A DNA stretch of 64,000 nt from Ifrita kowaldi (taxonomy: Eukaryota; Chordata; Aves; Passeriformes; Cinclosomatidae): positions 1 through 64,000 of the forward strand of contig VZRS01007427.1 of the NCBI GenBank assembly GCA_013398055.1, read 5' to 3'. Below the pieces are notes generated by a model. That model worked only from the letters and a program-made list of their open reading frames with translations, was not told the DNA's origin and did not search any database. The position numbers and the translations under genes were made by a program. Shown piece after piece: positions 39,301-51,300 of this stretch (within the stretch, counting starts at the first letter, position 1; every line of letters starts with the position of its first letter).

Positions 39301-42300
39301 GTTTCCTATTAATACTATTAATAAAGGGATGATGAAGTGCAGGAGGGGCCATCTTCAAGATGCTCCCACCCTGAACACTTTAACCTCCGCTTCCTGATGC
39401 TTCCATAGCTGCCTCAGATGCCTTTAAGGAAGACCAGCATGATGGGCTGTTTCTGCACGAGTCACTGCAGAGCACCTGTGCTGGCTCTGGGGGGTGCCCA
39501 GTTCTCAGCCCCCTCTCTAAGACTCTTGGGTATTTTATGGGCTGGGATCTGCAGTCATTCCTGCCCTGTTATGGAGGAAGAGCTGTGTGGGGCATGTATG
39601 TGTGCAGCGAGGGAGATACCACACAGAGCTTTCAGCGTGGCCACTAGCCCTGGTCCCTCATTTTCCCAGGGACTGCAGTCTCCATCCGTTTATCTCCAGA
39701 GGCTCCTGGCCCCAGTGCACCTCCCAGCCCCATTTCAGCATCACATCAAGGGAGCAGTTGAGGCAGTGCCCTCTGCTTGGCTGAGATACCACTGGCAGCA
39801 GAGCCCTGACCGTGGTCTCCCTCTCTGCTTTCCCCTCACCAGGGACTTGACTGACAACCAGCTGGTCACGCTGCCCCTGGAGGGTTTGGCTGGACTGACC
39901 CATCTGAAGCTCCAAGGCAACCCAGCTCTCTCCGAGCCTTTCACCAAGGAGAGCTTCCCCAAAATGAGGTACTTGGAGCGTTGACTCTTTCACTTCTGGT
40001 ATTCAGCACAGCCTGTATTTGCTTACAGCACTCAGCCTCCTGCTCTCCTTGTCCATCTCGTGCTTTCTCCACACTTCCAGGCCCATGGGTAGAGAAAGAT
40101 CCCTCTGCTGCTAACGCTTCTCATCTTTAATATGTTCCACGGGAGAGCAGTGATGTGCTCCCAGGCCACCACCCCCACCCCAAACACACACACACAAGTG
40201 GAAAGCGTGGAGCAGGCCCAGCTCAGGGCTCCTCTCAATGGAAAACATTCCCAGAAGCAGTCCTACCTAATGACATCCAGGTTTCCTTCCATAAACTCTA
40301 CTTGTGTGGCCGTGTCTTGTCTGTTGTGGATTAATGAGGAGCCTGAAGGGGTCAAACTGATCAAGAAGAGGCTGCAGAAGGCTCAGAGCACAGTGCTGTG
40401 CTGCAGGCTCAGACTTTCCTGACCCTCCTTGACTCCTGGGTCTCAGCATGGCACCTGCCCTCAGGCTTAGGTACCCCTGCTCCAGAGAACACAAATTCCC
40501 CTCAGAGGAAGTCATCTCTTGCTTGGGTGTCCCAGAGAGTTCCCTTCAAGCCAAGAATGCATGAGCTGATGCTCCCACTCATCCAGGATGGGTTCCCAAA
40601 GTTCTCCAGGTTACACACAGGGCTGGGGTCACAGGTCACTGCACCAACACGGGGCTTAACAGCTCAGGCCTGAGGAAAAGTGTGGAGCTTCACTTCAGGC
40701 TGCCTCAGCAGCAGTGCCTGCAGGGCTCTCACTTCTGACTTTTTTAACTCATAGCTGGGATCTGCTGCATGACTGGTTTCCAAATGGCAGGGGATTCCAG
40801 AAGCTTTTGGAGGGTTTTCTACACCCAAGATCATGGAACAATAGAATGGTGTGGGTTGGAAAGATACATTAAAGCTCATCCCGTTCCACCCCCTGCCATG
40901 GGCAGGGACATCTTCCACTATCCCAGGTTTCTCCGAGCCCTGTCCAATCTGGCCTGGAACATTTCCAGGGCTGGGGCAACCACAGCTGCTCTGGGCAACC
41001 TGTGCCAGGACCTCAGCACCTTCACAGGGAAGAATTTCTTCCCAATATCCCATCTAACCCTGCCCTTTCCAGTACGAAATGAGGATTCCTTGTCCTTGTC
41101 CCTCCAGGCCCTTGTCCAAAGTCTCTCTCCAGCTCTCTTCACAGAACCACAGAATTAAAGAATCATTAATGTTGGAAAAGACCTCTGAGATCATCAAGTC
41201 CAACCTGTGCCCAATTCCCACCTTGTCACCAGCCCAGAGCACTGAGTGCCACCTCCAGGTGTTCCTTGAACACTGCTCAGGATGGGGACTCCACCACCTC
41301 CCTGGGCAGCCCCTTCCAAGGCCTAACGAGCCCTTCCTTGAAGGAATTCCTCCTGATTCCAACATGAGTCTTGCCCGGCATAGTTTGAGGCCATTTCCTC
41401 TCGCCCTGCTGCGTAGTGCCTGGGAGAAGAGACCAGCCCCCACCTTGTTACAATCATCAGTTGTAGGGAGTGAGAAGGTCCCTGCTGATGGGAGATGCCT
41501 TGAGCTTCCTTTTGTCCAGGCTGAGCCCCCTCAGCCACTCTCCATATGATTTACTCTCCAGACCCTTCCCCAGCTCCATTTCCCTTTTCTGGACTGACTC
41601 CAGCCCCTCAATGTCTTTCTTGAAGTGAGGGGTCCAGAACTGGAAACAGGACTCAAGCTGCAGCCTCACAACTGCCAAGCCCCTTTAGGCACTGGAAGGG
41701 GCTCTAAGGTCTCCCTGGAGCCCTCTCTTGTCCAGGTGAACACCCCCAGCTTTCCCAGCCTGGCTCCAGAGCAGAGGGGCTCCAGCCCTCAGAGCAGCGC
41801 CGTGGTCTCCTCCAGACCCGCTCCAGCAGGCAGCCCCTTGTACAGGATCGAGTTCAGCACTTCCAGGGTGTTTCTCCTCTAAATTGGTTCCATTGGCATC
41901 TCTTGAGCTGGTTTGGATTTGTACCAGAGAAACTGAGCCTGCAGCAGTGCTTCATTGAGCCATGCCAGGCAATGGACCCATTAGCATTCCCTAAATTTTG
42001 GGGTACTGCATTAAGTAGCCTTGCTCCTGGGGCACACATCTGAGAGCAGTTCTTAGCCCTGCTGGGAGGATCTGCACCTCCCTACCACCTTTCAATAATA
42101 GGATCTAATTTGGAGCTTATAACAGGAAACGAGCTTGTATACAGAGTTTCCAGACCCTCCCGGGGCTCAGCCAGAAATGTTTGGGAACATAAAACAAAAG
42201 CATATTTTTAGAATATAGAGTTTTACCACATTTACTGATCTTGTCAGAAGACCGTAATTGTCTGGAAAACCTGAGGTTCCTTTGCCTTCATCAGCAGTCT

Positions 42301-45300
42301 CCCTGACTTCCAGCAAAGCCAAAAACGCAGCTGCTGACTGACAGCCTGGTATTGCGTCCAGATGATGCTCAGCTGCTGCTGAATTAACCTTGCAACACAT
42401 GCTGTAATTAGCGACTAACGATTCAACTTTCAAGTAGAAATCAGACATATTTAAATAACTTGCTTCACTTGGGAGACCTGAGAATTCCTGCCTGAGCTGG
42501 TACTCCTGGAACTGGAGTTTGAAGGTGCCTCTCCGACCCTCAACAACGAGCAAGGGGAGCCTTGCTCTAGGGAAGCTTCTCCCCTTGAAGGAAACAAAGG
42601 ATGCCTGGCAAAACAAGGCCTTGTGGTAAAAATTGAAGACTGTACATGGCATATTGGAGAGAGGGGCTGGTTTAGTCTGAGGAGAACAGCAGAAGGGTTT
42701 TTAGGAGTGTGGTGGTTTAGGAATGGTATTCTCCGATTTAGTGTTCCTGCTAAAACCATGCACCACTCACTCCTCCCCAGCTGGAGGCACAAAAGGCCAA
42801 AATCACAGGTTGAGATAAGAACAATTTACTGGAAACAGCAATGAGATAAAACAAAAAGTGACAGCAACAATATTAATAACAAAAAGTATAAGAAAAGAAA
42901 ATTATTTACATGGAAAGGCCCCCAACAACAAACGAATACCAGATGACTCCCCCATCACATTTGCTCCCTTCTCCCCAGAAGAGACTCCCTTTCCCCCAGC
43001 TCCCAGCAATGAGTAAGGTGGTACAGAACAACCTCTGGGTCCTGGCCGTGCTCCCTCCTGCCTACTGCAAAAATTGACCCTGTTCAGGCTGGAACCAGGA
43101 CAAGGAACTATCTGTGACCTTTAGAGCAGTTTCCAAACCTGGTGTTTAACAATGTTTTATTGACTATGTCTTAAGCACCAAGAGTGGGTCAGTGCAGAGA
43201 CACCATGGGGTGCCCTGGGTCCACACCCTGTCCTACACGGAGTCCTTCACCAAAGCAAAGTCCCTCTCCACTGTAACCATCACCATACGGACCAGCTTTT
43301 GTCATGCCAGCAGCACATGTACCAAAACTGGAACGAGACAGAGAACATCACCATGGCTCCTGCGCAAGGACATCACAGAAATTCATGGAGTGTTCCATAT
43401 TTTTTTGACTCTGAGGTTAGCTCAGCTGGTTAGACTACGATGCTAATAGCACCAACCTTGTGAGTGTGTGATCCCTGTATGGGCCATTCACTTAAGAGCT
43501 GGACATGATGATCCTTGTGAGTCCCTTCCAACTCAGAATATTTTGTGTCTCTGTAGAGATGAGTTTCATCTTTGAACATCTTTGAAGGAACTAAACAAAA
43601 AGTGTAAAGCAATGGAAAGTCAGGTCATGGAGGGGACACACCTTAAAGTTCTGCTTTCTTCTGTGCAGAGTCCTGGAGGTGCCGTACGCCTACCAGTGCT
43701 GTGCCTACGGGAGCTGCAGCAGCTTCTTCAGGGCATCCAGCCAGTGGGAGGCAGAAGACATGAGCCCTGAGGAGGAGGATCCCCACAAGAGGACCTCGGA
43801 ATTGTTCCCAGGTCACGCTGATAACCACTGTGAGTAAACAGGGCTGGATGGTGATCAGTCCCTGGGCAGGGCTGCGAGCTCAGGTGCAATCCTGCATGTG
43901 CAGGAGTGGTGCCACTGTCAGGGGTGACACCTGCCTCAGGGAAGGCAGGCTGAGCCTTCTTCAACACAGGTGGCCCATTGCTTTGAATGGGCTTCATTGG
44001 TGACCCTTCATGGAAGAAAGAGTAGATCTGGCACATCCAAACCTTCACAATGTAACCAAAGGACCTGGCAGTCCTCCACAACATGGACATGTTTGTCAGT
44101 TTGGCCTGGCTGGCTATGGAGGGAGGCTGCCCAAGGCACTGGAAGGTGACTGAGGCTACCTGGGACAACTGGGCTTGGTCATTTAACTTCTGGGCAATGT
44201 GAAGCCTTTGGCATCAGTCTTCATTGTTACATCTTCTAGAGGAAGGACCCTGGGATTAATCTGGATAAGAGAACGAACTCAAAGACCTGGAATATTCAGC
44301 TGGCTGGAGGTAGGGAGAGCTGTGTATGCGCTACTTGTGTGCCCTGATGTTAGGGCAAAGGTCAAGGTTAGGTGTGACACATTTGGGGAACACAGCACAG
44401 GGACTGGCCAAGGCAGGGAAGAAGGAGCTCCATGGTCAAACAGCACTTTCTGTCCAAAAGTCAATTTATTCTGTGCTCCAAAGTGCAGGTCTGCACAGAC
44501 TGCATGAGGCCAGTTCCAGGAGGCCAGCAGAGAGTGCAAGGCACCCCTGCACTCCCAGCCCCCCGGCACAGCAGCAGCTCCAGCACAAGGCTGGTGTGAT
44601 CCCTAAGCAAGAGAATCTCAGAACAACACAAAGAAAAGCATGAACCCCTGCAGTGATCACGCACGGGCATGGACTTCGCACACAAGATGGAGAAGTGCAA
44701 AGTCATTTATTGCGCAGTGAGAATTCCCTAAATACCAGCACCTAACAGGATATCACATCCTATAAACAGGAAAGATGTTCACCACAGTGTCCCCAAGTCA
44801 CCTGGGGTAGTGCACAGATTTTGCCTATTATGGTAACAGGTAAACAATACCCTGTAAGGTCACAAAGTACAACCATCACCTCTCACAGGTCCATCCCTGC
44901 CCACAAACTCACAATCCTCTCTCTGCCCATCCCAGTGACCTGGATACAGTCCCAGGGTCACCTCCAGGCCCAGGAAAGAGGCTCTCTCTCCAGCCCTCAG
45001 GGCCTATCTCTCTATCACCACATAGTGTAGCCCAACAAGCCCCTTTTCTTCCTCTGTAACTGCTGGAGAGTGGAAACAGCATTTCAGGACACAGCCTGGA
45101 TGTGGTATCTATTCATATATTTGTGTAAATACAGTGTACTTCCAAGGTCTGGAACATGGTAGATGGAGAGAGGGCTGTGTCCCTGGAGAGCCCCTGACCC
45201 ACCTGCTCCCAGGAGCACTGAGCATCCAGCCACAGCCAGGGGCTCTGCTGTGTCCTCCCACATCCTGAGCAGGAAGGACTGGATCTGGAGGCAGATACTG

Positions 45301-48300
45301 ACCCAGAGCTGCTGGATGCTGTGTTATGGGCACGATGATCGAGACACTTCGTGACACAGCCAGCAAGTGACCCACAAACCCTGTGCTCCTGCTCCTGCCC
45401 TGATCCTTCACAGCCCAAGAATAAGCTTTAGACATGCCAAGAGTCCAGCCAGAGGGTAGCAAATGTGATTCCCACTGGCATGATGTGACTCCAGGAAGCA
45501 CGGAAGACTTGGTGGTAACACTGGCCAGACAGTACAGAGGAGTCATGTTACAGTCCTTGCTGCAGGATTTTATTCTGAGCCAGGTCACTTTTTCCATCAT
45601 TAATGCAGCCCATACTGTAGCAGTCCTGGTGCAGATGGTTGTGGGGTTTGCCCAGCAAATTGTAGCATTTTTGGGAAGATCTGGTTTGTGACAAGGGGCC
45701 ACAGACCTGCTTTTGCTCGGTACCAAAGTCTTTGATGTCCCAAAGGATGCTCTCACCTGGTCCTGTCAGCAGACCGAAACCTACCACAGGTCCCAGGCCT
45801 CCAGGCCACTCTCAGCCTCACGGGTGGTGTGTTCATGAGATGTTGGGACCTGAGGGGAAGGCTGACTGACTCTAAGACGTGCCAAATGAGACTATTTGCT
45901 GCTCATAAAGGCTCCCATTTTCAGATGTTAAAGCACTGGATCTGTTTGGAAATATCAAAGCACAGAGGTGCAAACGTGAAATGCACAGGAACATCGTTCC
46001 TGATGATGTGCAGCTTTTGCAGATGACTCTCCAGACCTCCAGCAATGGGGTCTGCTCTTGATGATAAGGGGTTTGTGATATTGCTGGTTTACTTAATCAT
46101 TGCTTTATTTGTGTTCCCTGTGCTTCCTTTCCAATGGCCACTGGTGGCATTTAGCTGGGTTATATGAACCTTGTAACGCTTCCTCGTTAAAGAGGAGAAA
46201 AGCTCCCAAACATTCCTTTCATGCAAGAGGGAAAGTGGTCTGCTTAAGAGAAAATACCTCAGGGCTGTGGTCGCAGCAGGGTCCAACCAGGCTTGTCAGG
46301 GCACTCAGATGCTGTGAGAGAATGTGAGAGGGACAGGGAACACCTCCAGGCAGCTCTGTCCTCTTGATGCCTGAGGTGGCCACCTAAAACACAGAGACTA
46401 GACAAGAATAAGAGAATAAAGGTAGGTATTTATTTGAAGGGCCTTCAAAGCTACACCCTGGGCAGGAAAAAGGCTACACCCAAGATGGACCCTGAGTCAT
46501 GGGCTCTTCACCCTTTCATGAGTTTGGTTCATCTGCGTATCAGGGTTAATTTTCCAACTACAACCTCAGTTCATGATGTAATTACCCCAAGTTTGCCCCC
46601 TTTCAGAGACTTTTAGTTTACACATTTTGTGGCCTAGTGTCCTTGATGTGGATACCTAGAGAGGTTTGTTGTGTCTAACCAGCATGAGAGAACACAGCTG
46701 ACAGGCCACACGAAACTTCAGAGTTACACACTAGGCAGTGCAGGATTTGAAAATATAAAAGTTTAAACCTAAGGCATCACTCTCAGCCTTGTGCACTGCT
46801 TCCAGTCCTTCCCAAACAAATCCACAGAACCTCCAGCTGGGTAGTGAAAGGCAGCTGGTCCCAGGCAGCCATGTAGGGACAAGAAAAGGTTCCCCAATGC
46901 CCAGCCCTGCCCTGCCCGGCAGTGGCTCCTGCAGCCTCTCCTGCTCCCATATCCAGCAGCCATGCCCCAGCCAAGCCCTGCACCTGAGGGACCACCAGAG
47001 CACACAGACACAGAGCATACCTGGTGCCACAGACCCCAGGGCCAGATCAGCTCTCCCCCATCCTTCCAGGGCCCTGGATGCCTGGAAACCCACCCCACAC
47101 CACCCAGGTATGTCCATTCGCATCTGAGTAACAGCCACCTGAGGCCCAAAGCAGTGTGGTCAGTGCATGTCTCATCATTCTGCCCCCTTGTCAAAACAGA
47201 TGTTTAAGGTCTCACTTTCAGCACTTTCAATGTTTGGGATATCATAGAATTGTAGAATGGTTAGGGTTTGGGAAGAGCCTTAAAGCTCTTCTCATTCCAC
47301 CCCTGTCATGGGCAGGGACACCTTCCACTAGACCAGGTTGCTCCAAGCCCCATCCAGGCTGGCCTTGAGAACTTCCAGGGATGGGGCAGCCACAGCTTCT
47401 CTCCAGCTCTCTCAGAGCCCCTTTAGGCACTGGAAAGGTCTCTAAGTCCTGGGGCCTTCCCTTCTCCAGGCTGGGCAATCCCCGTTGTCTCAGCCTCTTT
47501 GGATTAAACCGGCAGTGTTTAGCAGACACCCCCTGTCCCAAGTCCATCCCCTGTGGCTGAGCAGGAACCCAAAGATGGCTCAGGGGCCTGGCACCAGGAC
47601 AGCCCCCAGCAGCCCCCAGCAGCTCCCAGCAGTGGCTGCAGAGCAGGGCAGGACCACCCCAGCACCACCCCAGCACCTCCCTTTGGGACCTCTGGTTTGA
47701 GGATGGAAAGGGATGTGTTCACTTACAAGCACGTGTTTGCAGTAAGGACCAAAGCTGTGGGGAGTGAGAAGGGAGCACACGTGTACGGTTATCCTCGGCA
47801 GCAGGACACTGCTTCCCCCAGCCCAGCACCTCCAACAGCTTGTGAAGTTACTAATGAACTTCTGCAACCACCTGGCAAACCCTGGAGGGTCCTTAGAGAT
47901 ACACTTTTCCTACTTCTGTCATTCAAGAAGGCTACTCGAGACCCAAAACAGGATCTGCCCAGGCCCCTTGCAGCCACTCGTGCCCTTACGCCGAGGAGAG
48001 AGCAGGTCCCTGCACACCCTGGGGACTGCCCTGGCTGAGACAGACAGGACTAAGGGGAAAAGCATTCAGCCCAGTGTTTTCTGTTCTATCCCTTCTCCAG
48101 CAATTCTGCTCCTCTTCCTCTCACCTGACTTCTGGTACAGGCAGCTCCTTTCTCATGGAAAGGGCGCTGCTGGCAAAGTGGTTTTTTCCATAAGACCTCA
48201 GAAAGTGGAGGCGCCTCAGCAAAATTCAAATAAATAACAGCTTCTTCAAAACCAATGCAGCCTGCCCTGCTAGGGCACAACAGCCATTTTCCTTTCTCCA

Positions 48301-51300
48301 CAGTTCCCAGGCTGCAGAAGGACTGGTTTCTAGCAGAGAGAGGTACATTTTGCACTTTGAGTCCTGCTGTGCTGACTAAGGATTGCTTTGTAATTCCCAG
48401 CAGGCTCAGTAGTCCAGGCAAAACAAAAGATCATTCTTCACCTCATGAAAATGTTTAACCTGGGCTTAAAACCAGGCTTTGAGGAGAAAATGGATGGCAC
48501 AGGTTACACTTTCCCAAGGATTGGGTCTCAGCAGAGCACAGAGAGAGAGAGCCTGTGTCTGTTTTATTCGGGTATCGTGACTGCACATCACAGCCTCCGC
48601 ACTGTGGCTGGAAAAGACACTGGAGATTTATAAGACTATAAAATACAAGGATGAAATATTTTTCCATCCCACTGCGAGTGTTTCCTTGCCAGGCTCCAAA
48701 GCAGCAGTAATATTTCAATTCTTACACAGACAGATTTTAAAAATGACTTTTTTTCCAAAGCTCCCTGAAGCTGAGAAAGCCATGAAGCTTGTCAGGAGGC
48801 ACTAAAGATAGCACATTATTTGTCATCATCCTTTAATCAAATAATCCCAGTCACATTTTCAAACACAGGCAGAGAGCAGAGCTCATGAGAGGCACCACTT
48901 CTAAGCAGATTAGACAAGTAAATCCCACTCAGGTCAACCTTATCTTCAGCACTGTGGAAATTTGCCTTCCCGGCCAGTGTCTGAGCTGCCAGGTGCACAC
49001 CTGGGCCCCAGCATCACTCCATTCATCCAAGAGAGAGTTCATCCCACAGACACAGATCCAGCTCTCTGGTTACAAAGATCCAGCAAGAACAAAACCACAT
49101 CCTTTCCCTTTCCTCCTGCTGGCAGAAAACCCTCCAAAGATCTCCACTGGGAGCTGAAGGCTGTGCTGGTGCCATGGGTGGGAACGGGGCAGCAGGACAG
49201 TGGCTGTCCTCACTGTGTCCCAGTGCTGTCAGTCAGCAGGACTTTGGGGAGAGGAACAAGGAACAAAGCAGAAAAGCACGCAGTGGATTAGACTGAGAGG
49301 ATGCCATTCGCCTTGGTGATGACCTACCCTGAAAACACAGCTCAGAGCTCGGCCCCATTCCCTTCCAGCAGCTTCTTCCTCAGCCAGGGGGTCTCTGCCC
49401 TACGCTCAGCCAGCCCCAGCCTGGCTCAGGGTGCCGCTGCCAGCATGACAGAGACGCTAGTGCAGGGCTGGGCACCACAGCCTGGCTGCACAAACCCCAC
49501 GGACGCAGAGCCTGCAGCCACAGGCAACCAGTCTGCCTTCAGCAGATCCTGGGAACATCCACGATTAAAAACAGCCCCAAGATTTTATAGGGCATAAACT
49601 AAAGCAATAAATGTTGTGTTCCCTCGTGTCTTTGCTGCTGAACTGTTTGGTGGTGGTGACTGCTGACGAAAAATTTGTGCTGCAAGAAGAGGCTGATGGC
49701 TCCCTCTGAACAAAGCCCCAAAATCCCCATTGATGAACAAACATTGGACACGGCCTGCCCAGAAAGCTCCCATGGAGAAGATGCATTTGAAGGCTTTGTG
49801 TTCTGTAACCACACAGGCTGGAGTATTTATTTACTTTTAATAAAGCTTGTTGGGAGGAGGGAACCGCAGTCACACAGCTCTGGGATCTGGGGCTCTTACA
49901 CTTCAAATGTTGGGAGTAACCTAAAAACAGAGGGGTTGGCTACACTGCAACCCACCAACGTTTACAAGATCTTCTCCCTCTACAGCAGTGACTGCAGGGG
50001 ACAAATTTTACACCAACAGCGACTTTGAACTTGCAGGCTGGGAACAGGCTGGGAAGGTCTGTGTGGAGGACAGGCAGCAGGAAAAGCTCCTGGCCCAGTT
50101 AGCTCTGATGGTTCTGCTTGTTCTTCTCTGAGCACCATTTCTTGTTCTTTTTTCCCCAGATGACCTAGATGCAGATGATCTTCAGTTGGACCTTGAAGAA
50201 TCAAAGCTGCACCCCACTATTCAGTGTACACCAAGCCCCGGTGAGCAGCCAGGGAAACCCTTTGAACAGAGTTGAGATCCTTTGTGCTTCTCTAAATCCC
50301 CAGGATCCCCCACAACCTTTCAGATCAGAAGCCTGATAGGTTGGGCTCAGGCCAGATGGGGGACAGGTGAGGAGTTTCCTTCTCCCCACTGGATGTAGCT
50401 CCCCTCCTATGAGGAGAGGCCCAGGTCAGGATAAGCCTGATCAAGAATCCCAGGTATCACCAGCTCCTCCATCCTGCTGCACTGAGAGCTGGCTCTCCAA
50501 AAGTCCCCGTTCCCTTGCACGATTTACACTTGGCTTTGTCTCAGCCAGCCTGGAATATTGCATGGCAAGGCCTTGTTCTTGATGTCCTGATCATACCTAT
50601 GGCACTGCAAACTGCAGGGATACTCTGCTCTGTTTCCTGAGGGAGGGAGAGCAGGGAGGCACTGGACTGCACATGCTGGCTGGGGCTCGAGGAAGTCGCC
50701 TTCTGATTTTGTCCCTGTTCATAGCTCAGTGGGGTCCTACACAAGCACACCTGGAGGCTGGAGAGGTCTGGTCCCAGCCAGCCTGCTGTGGGACACTGGC
50801 AGGGACAGAGTTTCCACCAGTCGTTCCACTGAGTTTGTTGCAAAAGGAACAAGATTTCATCTGAGGGCATGTCCTGCTGCCTGGCACTCTGAGCTTCACC
50901 TCCTTTGAGATGAAAACGATTTCTCCATTTCCTCTAATTTTGTTTGCTCTCTACCACCTAAAACTTCTACCATCCTGTTTTTGTTTTTGCTGAGCCCCTC
51001 CCTGAAACATCCCACTCTCTCCCAGAGGCAAATATGTGCCATTGCCCACTCTCTGTTACCCCACTCTCTTCTTTTTTCTTTGGCAGTTTCCACACCAGTC
51101 CTCTTTTTACCCCTCTGTGACCTTCCCTTACTCACTCGCCCATCCATCCACTTCTTTCTTTCTCCTGATATCCTTCCAAGTTTTGCCTGCCCAGACCCCT
51201 CCGTCCTTCCCCTGCCACGCCAGCTCCCTCCCTCTCTCCCTCATGTCCAGACACTTCCCCTCATGGTGCTCATCCCCTCTGTGCAGAGGCCATCCATGCA

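Larger units (their letters stand above)
39969..43668 (+). other. LGR6 intron 15 (3.7 kb)
   Basis: About half is mobile DNA: a nested CR1 pair (40829-41838), an LTR (42708-43102) and a tRNA-derived SINE (43411-43553). The stretch 42050-42640 is unique, AT-rich noncoding sequence. Confidence 0.75.
43830..50159 (+). other. LGR6 intron 16 (6.3 kb)
   Basis: Noncoding. It contains the LTR A2, a retroviral internal remnant, a second unrelated LTR, and a CR1 with an internal deletion. Sequence at 47900-49560 and 49600-50150 is unique, with no repeat recognised. Confidence 0.7.

Noticed and set aside
43411..43486. tRNA-Ile(AAT) gene
   Set aside because: Stem positions and the B box are degraded, and the sequence runs directly into a CR1-like tail with no terminator, so it is the head of a SINE.
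45109..45756. 215-codon minus-strand frame beside LTR A2 as a possible env gene
   Set aside because: The position fits the 3' part of a provirus, but I see no membrane segment, Cys motif or cleavage site of a retroviral envelope, and the neighbouring frames conflict.
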